Positions 1-9,491 of a stretch of DNA of 64,000 nucleotides are shown here, piece after piece. The notes under the pieces were generated by a model. The model did not search any database. It saw only the letters and a list, made by a program, of their open reading frames with translations, and was not told the origin of the DNA. This DNA comes from Oceanicola sp. GTDB lineage: Bacteria; Pseudomonadota; Alphaproteobacteria; Rhodobacterales; Rhodobacteraceae. The translations under genes were made by a program, and so were the position numbers. The DNA lies in assembly GCA_022447275.1 (NCBI GenBank), contig JAKVBK010000013.1:17318-81317 (forward strand), read 5' to 3'. How positions within the stretch are numbered: the first letter of the stretch is position 1; each line of letters begins with the position of its first letter.

Positions 1-41
1 CAGGCATGACCTGCCAAACAGAAAAAATTGGGGTTAAGAGC

Positions 42-944
42 ATGAGCCTGCGCACCGCATGTCAATCCGTTGGAGCCTTTCTGGGGCTTACACTGCTGGC
101 CCTTGCTGGCACCGTCCCCGGAGCAGAGGCTCAATCCAGCTTCTCGCCTGTGCTCTACGTGAATGACCGCGTCATCACCCAGTTCGAGGTGGATCAGCGC
201 AGGCGCCTGCTTGTCCTGTTTCGCACGCAGGGCGATGTCGCCCAGCAGGCGGTAGACCAGCTGATTGATGACCGGTTGCGCCTCTTTGCTGCGGATCAAG
301 CCGGGATTGAGGTGACCGACGAACAGATGGTTGAGGGCATGGCAGAATTTGCCGGCCGCGCCAATCTGAGCACCGAACAATTCCTCACGCTTGTGGGCCA
401 ACAGGGCGTTCAGCCGGAAACCTTCCAGGATTTCATCCGCGCGGGCCTTGCTTGGCGCGGCGTTGTGCGGGGCCGCTTTGGCCCGAGTGCGCAGGTGACG
501 GATGCCGAAGTGGATCGGGCGATTTCCAACGCAGCCGGTGGCGCAACCGGCACCCTGGCCATCGAATACGCGGAATATCTGGTGAACGAGACCGACACGG
601 GCAAGCTGGCCAAGACGCTGTCCCGGCTCGACACCTGCGATGATCTTTACGGCGTGGCCAAGGGCGAGCCAGAAGAGACCCTGCAATTCTACACCCTGCC
701 CCCGGCTGAGATCCCGGCAGCGGTAAAAGCCGAGCTGGACCAGCTTGACGATGGTGAAATCTCCACCCGCCTGACCCGCGGGCCAGCATTGGTCATTTTG
801 ATGATGTGCGGCCGCACCGCCAACTTTGCCGAAGGTGTTGACCGGGACACAGTGCGCTCGGCGCTCGTGAACCAGCGCATTGGCACCTACGCAAACGGTC
901 TGCTCGCAGAGCTGAAAGCGGATGCCATCATCCGCGAGCCCTGA
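42..944 (+). CDS. surA: SurA-like periplasmic chaperone / peptidyl-prolyl isomerase
   Basis: Periplasmic chaperone expected to escort outer-membrane proteins to the BAM complex. The N-terminus has a signal peptide: a hydrophobic core around GAFLGLTLLALAG, then an Ala-X-Ala type site near GAEAQ. The mature protein opens with the SurA N-terminal signature 'VNDRVITQFEVDQRRRLL'. The C-terminal third (from about AIEYAEYLV) has the length and hydrophobic pattern of a parvulin domain, but I do not see a convincing set of catalytic residues, so it may act only as a chaperone. The ATG at 42 puts the hydrophobic core close to the N-terminus; an in-frame ATG at 6 would add 12 residues. pdxA and rsmA follow directly, the usual alphaproteobacterial order, in which lptD lies just upstream; the TGA at 7-9 could be its stop, but this cannot be verified. 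Confidence 0.85.
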   Translation: MSLRTACQSVGAFLGLTLLALAGTVPGAEAQSSFSPVLYVNDRVITQFEVDQRRRLLVLFRTQGDVAQQAVDQLIDDRLRLFAADQAGIEVTDEQMVEGMAEFAGRANLSTEQFLTLVGQQGVQPETFQDFIRAGLAWRGVVRGRFGPSAQVTDAEVDRAISNAAGGATGTLAIEYAEYLVNETDTGKLAKTLSRLDTCDDLYGVAKGEPEETLQFYTLPPAEIPAAVKAELDQLDDGEISTRLTRGPALVILMMCGRTANFAEGVDRDTVRSALVNQRIGTYANGLLAELKADAIIREP

Positions 945-957
945 TCGGAGCACCTGC

Positions 958-1965
958 GTGCCCTCACCTTCCCAGCAGCCCGCCGCCCTTGCCCTGACAT
1001 GTGGCGAGCCCGCCGGTGTTGGCCCCGAGATCGCGGCCAAGGCCTGGGATCAGCTGCGCGACAAAGCTCCGTTTGCCTATATCGGCGATGCCCGCCATTT
1101 GCCTGAGGGCACCCCATGGCAGCATGTGGATACGCCACAGGCAGCCGTCTCCATATGTCGCGAGGCGCTGCCCGTCCTGCACCATAGGTTTCCTGGCGCA
1201 ACGCGCCCCGGAGCGCCGGATCCGGCCGATGCTGGCAGCGTTGTCTCCGCGATCGCGCGCGCGGTGCAACTGGTGCAAGACGGCGCCGCATCGGGTCTGG
1301 TGACCTGCCCCATTCACAAGAAGGCCCTCAAGGACGGGGCGGATTTCGCCTATCCCGGGCACACGGAATACCTCGCAGCCCTTGGCGGGGTTAAGCGGGT
1401 GGTGATGATGCTGGCCAGCCCAGAATTGCGCGTGGTGCCTGCAACGATCCACATCGCCCTCGCCGATGTTCCTGCCCATCTGACGCGGGCGCTGCTGCAA
1501 GAGACACTGCGCATCACCCACGATGCACTTCAACGGGATTTCGCAACGCCCCAGCCCCGGCTGGCCGTGGCCGGCCTCAATCCGCATGCGGGCGAAGGCG
1601 GCGCCATGGGACAAGAAGAAATCGCGCTGATCGCCCCGGCCCTCGATGAGATGCGCGCCCATGGCTTTGATATCATGGGCCCCCTGTCGGCAGACACGAT
1701 GTTTCATGCCGCCGCCCGCGCCAACTATGACGCCGCGATCTGCATGTATCACGATCAGGCACTGATCCCGATCAAGACGCTCGATTTCGACAGGGGCGTC
1801 AATGTCACCCTCGGCCTGCCCTTCGTGCGCACCTCGCCCGACCATGGCACCGCCTTCGACATCGCGGGCCAGGGCCGCGCCAACCCTCAAAGCCTGATCG
1901 AAGCGCTGCTTTTGGCCCAGGACATGGCCGCAAATCGCGCAAAGGAGATGCAGGATGACGATTGA
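958..1965 (+). CDS. pdxA: 4-hydroxythreonine-4-phosphate dehydrogenase
   Basis: Oxidises 4-phosphohydroxy-L-threonine in the DXP-dependent pathway to pyridoxal 5'-phosphate; a cytosolic, metal-dependent enzyme. Family hallmarks are the N-terminal '[12 protein letters not shown]', '[10 protein letters not shown]' followed by a 'GHTEYLA' segment, and the C-terminal '[12 protein letters not shown]' and '[14 protein letters not shown]'. At about 335 residues it has normal length. I chose the GTG at 958 because GGAG (947-950) lies 7 nt upstream and the protein then starts just before the conserved core; the ATG at 922 lies inside surA. The last 11 bp overlap rsmA, so the two are probably translationally coupled. 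Confidence 0.93.
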   Translation: MPSPSQQPAALALTCGEPAGVGPEIAAKAWDQLRDKAPFAYIGDARHLPEGTPWQHVDTPQAAVSICREALPVLHHRFPGATRPGAPDPADAGSVVSAIARAVQLVQDGAASGLVTCPIHKKALKDGADFAYPGHTEYLAALGGVKRVVMMLASPELRVVPATIHIALADVPAHLTRALLQETLRITHDALQRDFATPQPRLAVAGLNPHAGEGGAMGQEEIALIAPALDEMRAHGFDIMGPLSADTMFHAAARANYDAAICMYHDQALIPIKTLDFDRGVNVTLGLPFVRTSPDHGTAFDIAGQGRANPQSLIEALLLAQDMAANRAKEMQDDD

Positions 1966-2803
1966 TGGCCTGCCCCCCCTGCGTGAAGTCATCGCGACCC
2001 ACGGCCTGTCCGCCAGAAAGGCGCTTGGCCAGAATTTTCTACTGGATCTGAACCTGACCGCCAAGATTGCCCGGGTGCCCGGTGATCTGTCCGGGGCGGA
2101 CGTTCTGGAAGTGGGCCCGGGCCCGGGCGGTCTGACACGGGGCCTTCTGGCCGAAGGCGCGCGCAAGGTTTTGGCCATTGAAAAAGACGCCAGATGCCTG
2201 CCCGCCCTGCAAGAAATCCAGCAAGCCTATCCCGGCCGCCTCGAGGTGATCAGTGGCGACGCTCTGGAGGTGGATCCGCTGGGCCATCTGCAGGGCCCCA
2301 TCCATGTGGCCGCAAACCTGCCCTATAATGTGGGCACCGAACTTCTGATACGGTGGCTGACACCCGCCCAATGGCCTCCGTTTTGGGCTGGTTTGACGCT
2401 GATGTTCCAACGCGAAGTGGCCGAACGGATCGTGGCCGGACCGGGCGACAAGGCCTATGGCAGGCTGGCGATCCTTGCCGGGTGGAAAACCAAGGCCAGG
2501 ATCGCCATGACATTGGCCCCGGAGGCCTTTACCCCGCCACCCAAGGTCCACTCGGCCGTTGTCCACTTGATCCCAAGGCCAGAGCCCCTGTTCCCGGCCA
2601 ATCCGGATATCCTCGAACAGGTGGTCGCCAAGGCGTTCAATCAACGCAGGAAAATGCTGCGTGCCAGCCTCAAAGGGCTGGTTCCAGATGTCGAGGATGC
2701 TCTGCGCGAGGCGGGGCTTGCCCCAACAGAGCGCGCCGAACGCGTTGAGATCGAAGGCTTTGCAGCCCTCGCGCGGGCCGTGGAAGCCCGCCGCAAAGCC
2801 TGA
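1955..2803 (+). CDS. rsmA: 16S rRNA (adenine1518-N6/adenine1519-N6)-dimethyltransferase
   Basis: KsgA/RsmA dimethylates two adjacent adenosines in the 3'-terminal hairpin of 16S rRNA late in 30S assembly. The sequence has '[10 protein letters not shown]' at the N-terminus, the SAM-binding '[15 protein letters not shown]', the acidic 'AIEKD' after beta-2, and the catalytic 'NLPYNVGT' (NLPY motif). The C-terminal helical domain ends with '[15 protein letters not shown]', typical of the family. Length is 282 residues, as expected. An AAAGGAG ribosome-binding site (1940-1946) precedes the ATG. It is the last gene of the surA-pdxA-rsmA run and is followed by a strong hairpin. Confidence 0.96.
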   Translation: MTIDGLPPLREVIATHGLSARKALGQNFLLDLNLTAKIARVPGDLSGADVLEVGPGPGGLTRGLLAEGARKVLAIEKDARCLPALQEIQQAYPGRLEVISGDALEVDPLGHLQGPIHVAANLPYNVGTELLIRWLTPAQWPPFWAGLTLMFQREVAERIVAGPGDKAYGRLAILAGWKTKARIAMTLAPEAFTPPPKVHSAVVHLIPRPEPLFPANPDILEQVVAKAFNQRRKMLRASLKGLVPDVEDALREAGLAPTERAERVEIEGFAALARAVEARRKA

Positions 2804-2831
2804 AAGCCCTCTTACATTTCGCACAAAGCGA

Positions 2832-2858
2832 AAGCGCCGGGAGATACCCCCGGCGCTT
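2832..2858. terminator. Hairpin between convergent rsmA and the DUF4167 gene
   Basis: A perfect 10-bp stem (AAGCGCCGGG / CCCGGCGCTT) with a 7-nt loop. The minus-strand side continues into CTTTCGCTTTG, the plus side has no T-run. The position between converging genes fits a shared terminator, mainly for the plus-strand operon. Confidence 0.55.
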
Positions 2859-2900
2859 GCGTAGAACTGGTTGTGGAGGCCCCTTGCGGCAGCCCGCAGT

Positions 2901-3515
2901 TTATTCGGCTGCTGTCGAGGTGTCGCCGCTGTCCTGCGCCGGGCTGGCCGGCTCGGCCGCGGGCGCTGCCTCCGCAGGGGCTTCGATGACGCCCTCTGTG
3001 ACGGCTTCGGGCGCGCGTGGTTTCCGGCTGCGCGGTCTGCGCTGCTTGGGGGCCGGTTTGTTTTCCGGCGTCTCGACCAGGCCGGTTTCGGCGCTCGGTG
3101 TCGGTTCGACAACGGGGCCCACATCGGGCTGCTCTTCGAGGCCGGGCATCGGCACGTCGGGCTGCGCAGGGGCATCCGCAGCCGCCGCCTGACGTTCGCG
3201 GTGCTGCGCCTGCTGGCGCTCACGCTGGGCCTGTTGCTGAGCTTCTTGTTGCTCGCGCTTTGCTTCCATCTCGCGTTGCGCCTCACCCAGCATCCGGGTG
3301 TAGTGCTCGGCATGTTGCTGGAAGTTTTCTGCGGCAACACGGTCATTTGCCAGCGAGGCGTCACGCGCCAGCTGGGAATACTTGTCGATGATCTGTTGCG
3401 GCGTACCGCGCACCTTGCCTTCGGGGCCGGAGCTGTCGAAAACACGATTGACGATATTTCCCATCGACCGGGAGCGGTTCGATTTCGACCGCGAACGTGA
3501 CTTGCTGGATCTCAT
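2901..3515 (-). CDS. DUF4167 domain protein (basic head, coiled-coil middle, low-complexity tail)
   Basis: Conserved alphaproteobacterial protein of unknown function. It begins with an Arg/Ser/Lys-rich stretch ('MRSSKSRSRSKSNRSRS') and the DUF4167 core 'VFDSSGPEGKVRGTPQQII' plus 'YSQLARDASLANDRVAAENFQQHAEHYTR'. A charged Gln/Glu/Arg coiled coil of about 45 residues follows, then a disordered tail rich in Ala, Pro and Glu with one basic patch ('KQRRPRSRKPRAP'). The basic ends suggest nucleic-acid or ribosome contact, which is inference only. The ATG at 3515 starts the conserved head; the upstream in-frame ATG at 3575 adds a non-conserved-looking leader. It is convergent with rsmA and downstream of the prfA-prmC operon on the same strand. 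Confidence 0.85.
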   Translation of the reverse strand: MRSSKSRSRSKSNRSRSMGNIVNRVFDSSGPEGKVRGTPQQIIDKYSQLARDASLANDRVAAENFQQHAEHYTRMLGEAQREMEAKREQQEAQQQAQRERQQAQHRERQAAAADAPAQPDVPMPGLEEQPDVGPVVEPTPSAETGLVETPENKPAPKQRRPRSRKPRAPEAVTEGVIEAPAEAAPAAEPASPAQDSGDTSTAAE

Positions 3516-3739
3516 TGGTATGTAGGTCCCGCCTTGTTGCGGATACTGGGTGCTTATCTTTTCCCTCAATTCCACCCTTCATGGGCGGCGTAAGACATCC
3601 AGTGCTAAGTGTGCGAAATAACGAGGCGGATATTTCCGTCGTCCCGTGTATTAGCAATAAACACGGATCGACCGAACTGACAAGCCGTAAACGCGCTATT
3701 TCCTGCATAACCGTCTATGAACGGGACATATCTGCCCTT

Positions 3740-4705
3740 TCAGGCGGGCATGCGCGCTAAAACTACGCGATCTCGACCATCGAGATCGGCATGGACTTCC
3801 AGCCCGCTCAACCCCGCCCCTTCCAGGATCCCGCAAACGGCATCTGCCTGGGTCGGTCCGATCTCACAAAGGAACCGGCCAGCCGGCTCCAGATATGTGG
3901 CAAGGTCCCGGGCAATGGCGCGGTAAGCCCCCAGCCCGTCACCCTCATCGGTCAACGCGCCGCGCGGCTCCCAATCCCGCACCTCCGGTGCAAGCTCCGG
4001 CATTTCTGCAGCCGCAATGTAGGGCGGATTGCTCACGATGAGATCAAACCGGCCTTCAACCCATTCGAACCAATTCGAAATGAAGATATCGACCGCCTCC
4101 AGCACACCGCAGCTCTGCGCGTTATAGTGGGCCACTTCACAAACCGCCTCGCTGGTATCGACACCCACACCTGTCGCCACGCCACGGGCATCAGCCAGCA
4201 AGGTCAGCAGGATCGCCCCGGACCCAAGGCCCAGATCAAGCACCCTGCGATAGGGCTCGGCCTTGGCCAGCCGGACCAGCACCTCGGTTTCCGGGCGCGG
4301 ATCCAGCACCGCTGAAGACACGCGAAACGTGCGGTTCATAAAATGGCGCTGGCCGAGGATATGCGAGACGGGTTCGCGCTGCATGCGGCGCTTGATCAGC
4401 CCGTCATAGGCGCGGGCCGCATCCGCATTGAGCGGATCGAGGATATAGGCCGCCAGCTGCCCGCTGGAGATGCCCAAGGCCTGTGCCAAAAGCACCCGTG
4501 CATCCCGCGCGGGCGCCGGAACATGTGCCCCCGCCAACCAGGACACAGCCACAGAGACCGCCGCATTGCCGGTCAGGCCGGGCTTAATGATGGGTTGCAT
4601 GGGAATGTCGCGCAGGGGCGGCACGGCGTCTGCCTTTGCCTCGGGCCGGGGATCGCGCCCAAATGCGCCCCCTTGGGAAGGACCGCCCTCGGGCGTGCCA
4701 CTCAT
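3740..4705 (-). CDS. prmC: Release factor glutamine methyltransferase PrmC (HemK)
   Basis: Methylates the glutamine of the GGQ motif in release factors RF1/RF2, which raises termination efficiency. It has an N-terminal helical domain ('[23 protein letters not shown]'), the motif I region '[18 protein letters not shown]', and the catalytic/substrate motif '[13 protein letters not shown]' (NPPY). The ATG overlaps the prfA stop codon in an ATGA arrangement, which argues for this start even though it adds about 35 residues before the more conserved 'MQPIIKPGL' start. Being encoded directly downstream of its own substrate RF1 is the classic arrangement. Confidence 0.94.
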   Translation of the reverse strand: MSGTPEGGPSQGGAFGRDPRPEAKADAVPPLRDIPMQPIIKPGLTGNAAVSVAVSWLAGAHVPAPARDARVLLAQALGISSGQLAAYILDPLNADAARAYDGLIKRRMQREPVSHILGQRHFMNRTFRVSSAVLDPRPETEVLVRLAKAEPYRRVLDLGLGSGAILLTLLADARGVATGVGVDTSEAVCEVAHYNAQSCGVLEAVDIFISNWFEWVEGRFDLIVSNPPYIAAAEMPELAPEVRDWEPRGALTDEGDGLGAYRAIARDLATYLEPAGRFLCEIGPTQADAVCGILEGAGLSGLEVHADLDGRDRVVLARMPA

Positions 4706-5757
4706 GCCTCCATCTCCGCCAGTTTTCGGGCCTGGTCATCGGCGGCGAGGGCCGCAACGATTTCCTCCAGATCCCCGGTCAGGATGGCATCAAGTCGGTA
4801 GAGCGTGAGGTTGATCCTGTGATCGGTCATGCGTCCCTGAGGAAAGTTGTAGGTCCGGATTCGTTCTGAGCGGTCGCCCGAGCCGACCTGCGCCTTGCGA
4901 TCGGCAGCCCGCTCCTGCGCGGCGCGCTGGCGCTCGAGGTCAAACAGGCGTGTGCGCAGAACCTGCATGGCGATGGCCCGGTTCTGGTGCTGCGATTTCT
5001 CTGAGCTGGTCACGACAAGCCCCGTGGGCAGGTGGGTGATCCGAACCGCCGAATCGGTGGTGTTCACATGCTGACCGCCGGCCCCGCTGGCCCGCATCGT
5101 GTCGATCCGAATATCGGAGGCCGGGATGTCGATATCCACGTCCTCGGCCTCTGGCAGGACGGCCACAGTGGCAGCAGAGGTGTGTATGCGCCCACCGCTT
5201 TCTGTGACGGGCACACGCTGTACCCGGTGAACGCCGGATTCGTATTTCAACGCAGCAAAGGCCCCTTCGCCTGCAATGCGCAGAGTGGCTTCCTTGATGC
5301 CGCCCAGTTCCGTCAGCTGTTCATCCAGCATTTCCGCCTTCCATCCGCGCGCTTCGGCAAAGCGGTGGTACATACGCAGGAGATCCGCCGCAAAAAGGCT
5401 GGCTTCATCGCCGCCTGTGCCCGGCCGGATTTCCAGCAGCGCCGGTCGCGCATCCGCCGCGTCTTTCGGTAGGAGCGCCACGCGCAAAGCCTGTTCCAGC
5501 TCTGGCAAGCGCGCCTTGAGTGCGGGCAACTCCTCTTCCGCCAATTCCTTCATCTCGGGATCGTCCAGCATCAGCTGGGCTTCCTCGAAATCGGATTGGC
5601 ACTGGCGGTAGGCGTCAATCGCCGCAATGACGGGCTTCAGGTCGGAATATTCTTTGGCGAGCGCCGCGATTTCATCAGCCGCGGCGCCTTCCGACATGCG
5701 TGCCTCCAGAAACTGGAAGCGAGAGGTAAGATCGTGCAGGCGTGTTTCAGGGATCAT
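4702..5757 (-). CDS. prfA: Peptide chain release factor 1
   Basis: RF1 recognises UAA and UAG stop codons in the ribosomal A site and triggers peptidyl-tRNA hydrolysis. The catalytic loop is '[17 protein letters not shown]' (GGQ), and the PCRF domain contains '[20 protein letters not shown]'. Length is 351 residues, normal for RF1. The ATG overlaps the stop of the upstream DUF1499 gene by 4 bp (ATGA), and its stop overlaps prmC in the same way, so the three genes form one tightly coupled operon. Confidence 0.96.
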   Translation of the reverse strand: MIPETRLHDLTSRFQFLEARMSEGAAADEIAALAKEYSDLKPVIAAIDAYRQCQSDFEEAQLMLDDPEMKELAEEELPALKARLPELEQALRVALLPKDAADARPALLEIRPGTGGDEASLFAADLLRMYHRFAEARGWKAEMLDEQLTELGGIKEATLRIAGEGAFAALKYESGVHRVQRVPVTESGGRIHTSAATVAVLPEAEDVDIDIPASDIRIDTMRASGAGGQHVNTTDSAVRITHLPTGLVVTSSEKSQHQNRAIAMQVLRTRLFDLERQRAAQERAADRKAQVGSGDRSERIRTYNFPQGRMTDHRINLTLYRLDAILTGDLEEIVAALAADDQARKLAEMEA

Positions 5758-6254
5758 GCCACGTCTTTGCGCGAGTGGGCCTCCGGGTCAAGATGCTCTG
5801 CAAGCCTGAGGGGTGTGCCGAGGCGCGAAACCCATTTGGCCACACGTGCCCGGTTCACGCCCAGATCCGACTGACCAAAGCGCAGGCGCGCAAAAATCAC
5901 CAATTCCGCGCGATCGTCGGACAGCGGCTGTGCCGCCACGGTGGTGTAGTCGGGAAAGCCGAACAGTGCAGAGCGGGTCACATAGGTGATCCTGCCCTCT
6001 GATGGGCTGCCGGCAAGGCGTTTCGTGCGGGCTGTGGCCATGGCGATGGCATCAACGCGCTCCAGCAAGGCCTGCGCGCTTTCCGCGTAAGTCAGGGCGC
6101 CGTCCTGCCCGGCCAAGGCGCTGCCCGGACCGGAGGCACCTTCGCGGGGATCGATATGCCAGACGTCGGGATCAGAGGGCGCAAGACGGACATAGAGCCC
6201 CCCTGCGATCGCCAGAAGGGCAAGGGCAGCAATGGTTACGGATAGGATCTGCAT
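5754..6254 (-). CDS. DUF1499 domain protein, membrane-anchored
   Basis: First gene of the DUF1499-prfA-prmC operon. It has an N-terminal hydrophobic segment ('[17 protein letters not shown]') that could be a signal anchor, then a soluble domain with the DUF1499 pattern: '[19 protein letters not shown]', '[20 protein letters not shown]', '[22 protein letters not shown]'. The family has no firmly assigned role. Start at 6254 is chosen because the conserved transmembrane segment follows immediately; an in-frame ATG at 6284 would only prepend 'MTWVKRERPA'. The pairing with translation termination genes is probably positional rather than functional. Confidence 0.85.
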   Translation of the reverse strand: MQILSVTIAALALLAIAGGLYVRLAPSDPDVWHIDPREGASGPGSALAGQDGALTYAESAQALLERVDAIAMATARTKRLAGSPSEGRITYVTRSALFGFPDYTTVAAQPLSDDRAELVIFARLRFGQSDLGVNRARVAKWVSRLGTPLRLAEHLDPEAHSRKDVA

Positions 6255-6348
6255 GGCGGGCCTTTCTCGTTTGACCCACGTCACCTATCCGTTCTGCGGC
6301 CAAAGGAAAGGCCTGCCGTTACGGCTTTTGCACAAACAGGGCTGATTT

Positions 6349-7296
6349 TCAGCTGCGCTTGGGCTTTGGCAGGATGCTCAGGATCTCATAGGCGAGGTTG
6401 GCGGCCACCAAAGCCGTGTTCCCGGAAGGATCATAGGGCGGCGACACTTCAACCATGTCTGCCCCCACGATCTCCAACCCATCGAGACCGCGAATCAACT
6501 CCATCGCCTGGGGCGGTGTCAGCCCGCCGATCTCGGGCGTGCCGGTACCCGGCGCATAGGCCGGATCGAGGCTGTCGATGTCATAGCTGAGATAAACCTT
6601 AGTTGTGCCAATGGCTTGCTTGATGGTATCCGCCAGAGGCGCAAGGGAACGGTGCCAGATTTCCGGCGCGGTGATCAGGTTGAAACCCCAGTCCCGCGGT
6701 GTGTTGAAATCATCCGGTCCATAGCCTGTGCCCCGCAGCCCGATCTGCCAGACCTTGTCGGGCAGGATCAGGTTTTCCTCATAGGCGCGGCGAAATACCG
6801 TGCCGTGGCATTCGCGTACGCCGAACATCACATCATTCACATCTGCGTGGGCATCCACATGCACAAGGGCGACAGGGCCATGATGTTTGGCCACAGCCCG
6901 CAGGATCGGCAGTGTCAGCGTGTGATCACCCCCAAGCGTGAGGGGAATTGCCCCATGGGAGAGGACCGCATCGGTCCAGCGCTCGATAATCGAAATCGTG
7001 TCGGCCAGATCGAAGGTATTGATCGCCACATCGCCGATATCAGCAACCTGCAACTTTTCAAAAGGAGCAGCCCCGGTCTGAATATTGTAGGGGCGGATCA
7101 TCGCGCTTTCAGCGCGAATCTGTTTGGGCCCGAAACGGGTGCCGGAGCGCCAGGAAGTGCCAATATCCATCGGCACCCCCATCACAGCCACATCAAGGCC
7201 CGCAGCCGTTTCCACCTGCGGCAAGCGCATGAAAGTGCCCGGCCCTGCAAAGCGCGCCAGATCATTGCCCCCGATCGGTTGATTGAAAGCACTCAT
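6349..7296 (-). CDS. Ureohydrolase, guanidinobutyrase type (arginase/agmatinase superfamily)
   Basis: Binuclear Mn-type ureohydrolase. All metal motifs are present: 'LGGDHTLT', 'HVDAHADVND', and 'SYDIDSLDPAYAPGTGTPE'. The N-terminal segment 'QPIGGNDLARFAGPGTFMRLP', followed by 'TSWRSGTRFGPKQIRAES' and 'RPYNIQTGAAPFEKLQVADIG', resembles as I recall it the Pseudomonas guanidinobutyrase/guanidinopropionase branch rather than E. coli SpeB, so hydrolysis of 4-guanidinobutyrate to GABA and urea is the most likely activity (inference). The ATG at 7296 overlaps the stop of the upstream paralogue (ATGA). It is the last gene of a three-gene operon. Databases would probably label it agmatinase. Confidence 0.85.
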   Translation of the reverse strand: MSAFNQPIGGNDLARFAGPGTFMRLPQVETAAGLDVAVMGVPMDIGTSWRSGTRFGPKQIRAESAMIRPYNIQTGAAPFEKLQVADIGDVAINTFDLADTISIIERWTDAVLSHGAIPLTLGGDHTLTLPILRAVAKHHGPVALVHVDAHADVNDVMFGVRECHGTVFRRAYEENLILPDKVWQIGLRGTGYGPDDFNTPRDWGFNLITAPEIWHRSLAPLADTIKQAIGTTKVYLSYDIDSLDPAYAPGTGTPEIGGLTPPQAMELIRGLDGLEIVGADMVEVSPPYDPSGNTALVAANLAYEILSILPKPKRS

Positions 7297-8255
7297 CGGT
7301 TCGCTCTCCCCCAAAGGCAGATCAACTCCATCACCACATGGGCGCCGGCAATTGCTGTGGCGCCCGTGGTATCAAATGGCGGTGACACTTCGACAAGATC
7401 GCCCCCCACCATCGGCAACCCGTCGAGATCCTGCAAAATAGCCGCCGCCTGCCATGCGTGCAGCCCGCCCCAGACAGGCGTGCCCGTGCCCGGCGCAAAG
7501 GCCGGGTCCAGCGCATCAATGTCAAACGAGACATAGGCCGGCCCTGCGCCCACATGCGCCCGGATTGTTTCGGCAATCGCGGCCGGGTTGCTTTCATGAA
7601 CCTCGCGCGCGGAAAGGGTCAGAATGCCCAGCGGATCCTCATTGACCGTGCGAATGCCGATCTGAACCGAGCGCGCCGCGTCGATCACGCCTTCCTGCAC
7701 CGCCTTGTAGAACATGGTTCCGTGGTCAATCCGATCAGGGTTGTCATCGGGCCAGGTGTCGGAATGGGCATCAAACTGAACAAGCGCCAACGGGCCATGC
7801 CGAGCCGCATGAGCGCGCAGGATCGGAAGGGACACAGAGTGATCGCCGCCGATCGCAATGCACCCGGCCCCAGTGTCCAGAATACCCGCGATATGGGCCT
7901 GCAAGGTGGCCGGAAATGCAGCCACATCGGCATAATCGAAGGCAAGATCGCCATAATCAGCAATCGCAAGCGCCTCCATCGGATCATAGCCTTTCCAGCC
8001 CCAAGGCGGGTCATAGGTCTGCAAAGCGGATGCTTCGCGGACCGCGCGCGGCCCCAGGCGGGTACCCGGGCGGTTGGTCACCGCCTGATCAAACGGCACC
8101 CCGGTGATGGCCAGATCATATCCGGCAAGATCCTTGGTGTAGTGACGGCGCAGAAACGACGTCACCCCGGAAAAGGTATTCTCGAACGCTCTGCCCTTGC
8201 GCGGCGTTTGCGAGATCGCCCTATCGACCTCTTTGGCGGCATCTTCGAGGGCCAT
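7293..8255 (-). CDS. speB: Agmatinase SpeB (ureohydrolase)
   Basis: Hydrolyses agmatine to putrescine and urea. Metal-binding motifs are 'IGGDHSVSLP', 'FDAHSDTW' and 'SFDIDALDPAFAPGTGTP'. The N-terminal pattern 'TFSGVTSFLRRHYTKDL' and 'DHGTMFYKAVQEGVIDAARS' match E. coli SpeB from memory far better than the neighbouring paralogue does. Length is 320 residues. Only 3 bp separate it from the stop of the M20 gene upstream, and it overlaps the guanidinobutyrase-like gene downstream by 4 bp. Two diverged ureohydrolases in one operon suggest complementary substrates from arginine breakdown via agmatine and via 4-guanidinobutyrate. Confidence 0.88.
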   Translation of the reverse strand: MALEDAAKEVDRAISQTPRKGRAFENTFSGVTSFLRRHYTKDLAGYDLAITGVPFDQAVTNRPGTRLGPRAVREASALQTYDPPWGWKGYDPMEALAIADYGDLAFDYADVAAFPATLQAHIAGILDTGAGCIAIGGDHSVSLPILRAHAARHGPLALVQFDAHSDTWPDDNPDRIDHGTMFYKAVQEGVIDAARSVQIGIRTVNEDPLGILTLSAREVHESNPAAIAETIRAHVGAGPAYVSFDIDALDPAFAPGTGTPVWGGLHAWQAAAILQDLDGLPMVGGDLVEVSPPFDTTGATAIAGAHVVMELICLWGRANR

Positions 8256-8258
8256 GGC

Positions 8259-9431
8259 TCAGCCACCCACCGGCTGGGCCCGCTCGACGAGGCGGGCAAA
8301 GAAGGACGCTCCGACCGGGGAAATCGCGTCATTAAAGTCATAGGCCGCCTGGTGACACATGGCTGTGTCGCCCTGCCCGAGCATCAGATAGGCACCGGGA
8401 CGGGCTTCCAGCATGTAGGAAAAATCCTCGGCGCCCATCACGGGCGGCGCATCCGCGACAACAGCCCCGTCCCCGACGACTTCGCGGGCAACGTCGACGG
8501 CAAACTGAGCCTGCTCGGCGTGGTTGATCGTGGGGGGGTAGCCCATCTCAAAGGAGATATCTGCCGTCACCCCAAAGGCTGCCGCCGTCCCCGATACGAT
8601 CTCACGCAGGCGCGAAATGGCCAGATCTGCCACGTCCTTCTCATAGTAGCGGATCGTGCCCGAGAACCGCACCCATGTGCCAATCACATTGTTGGCGTTG
8701 GAGGCGGTCGACATCTGGGTCACGCCCAACACAAGCGCCTTGGCGGGATCATGGTTGCGGGCGGTGACGCTGTCGACCGCCTGAATCATTGCCAGCGCAG
8801 GGGGCAGCGGATCTTGGGCTTGATGCGGGTAGGCCGCATGCCCACCGGCCGCATGGACGGTTACCTCAAATTCGCCAACACCGGCCATCACCGGGCCGGG
8901 CGCTGTCAGGATATGGCCCTCCGTTTCCATTGGGGCATTGTGCAGGGCATAGACCTCGCTGACGCCAAAACGGTCCATCACGCCTTCCTGCACCATGACT
9001 TCGCCGCCGCCACCCTGTTCCTCAGCGGGCTGGAACAGCAACACGACCTCGCCGGCAAAGTTGCGAGTTTCCGCCAGATACCGGGCGGCCCCCAGCAGCA
9101 TGGTTGTATGGCCATCATGGCCGCAGGCATGCATCTTGCCGGGCACCGTTGAGGCATGGGGGGCGCCGGTTTCCTCCTCGATGGGCAGCGCATCCATGTC
9201 CGCGCGCAGCCCAACCCGGCGCGCACTCTCGCCCTGCCCCCGGATCACTGCCACCACACCCGTTTTGGCAATGCCCTCGTGAATTTCGTCAACGCCAAAG
9301 GATTTGAGTTGCTCGACAACAAAGCGCGCCGTCTGCTCGCAATCGAAGGAAAGCTCGGGATGGGCATGCAGATGGCGTCGCCACCCTTCCATGTCGGGGG
9401 CAAAATCGGCAATACGGTTCACGACGGGCAT
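8259..9431 (-). CDS. M20 family amidohydrolase (hippurate hydrolase / N-acyl amino acid hydrolase-like)
   Basis: Zinc-dependent peptidase M20D family enzyme of 390 residues. Visible motifs are 'HLHAHPELSFD', 'ALPIEEETG', 'ACGHDGHTTMLLGAARYL' and 'VVLLFQPAEEQGGGGE', with the metal-binding His/Glu residues in place, and the small dimerisation domain in the middle ('VHAAGGHAAYPHQAQDPL'). Close relatives are called hippurate hydrolase, but the real substrate is rarely known. The ATG at 9431 starts right before the conserved domain. As the first gene of the operon with two ureohydrolases, it may act on an N-acylated arginine, agmatine or guanidino compound (inference). Confidence 0.9.
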   Translation of the reverse strand: MPVVNRIADFAPDMEGWRRHLHAHPELSFDCEQTARFVVEQLKSFGVDEIHEGIAKTGVVAVIRGQGESARRVGLRADMDALPIEEETGAPHASTVPGKMHACGHDGHTTMLLGAARYLAETRNFAGEVVLLFQPAEEQGGGGEVMVQEGVMDRFGVSEVYALHNAPMETEGHILTAPGPVMAGVGEFEVTVHAAGGHAAYPHQAQDPLPPALAMIQAVDSVTARNHDPAKALVLGVTQMSTASNANNVIGTWVRFSGTIRYYEKDVADLAISRLREIVSGTAAAFGVTADISFEMGYPPTINHAEQAQFAVDVAREVVGDGAVVADAPPVMGAEDFSYMLEARPGAYLMLGQGDTAMCHQAAYDFNDAISPVGASFFARLVERAQPVGG

Positions 9432-9491
9432 GCTGGGTCTCTCCGCTGGATTTGGTTGCGCCCATGAAACCCAACTGTGAGGGGACAGGCA

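Noticed and set aside
7458..9152. A 564-codon plus-strand frame opposite speB and the M20 gene
   Set aside because: Covers the antisense of two complete, motif-bearing genes.
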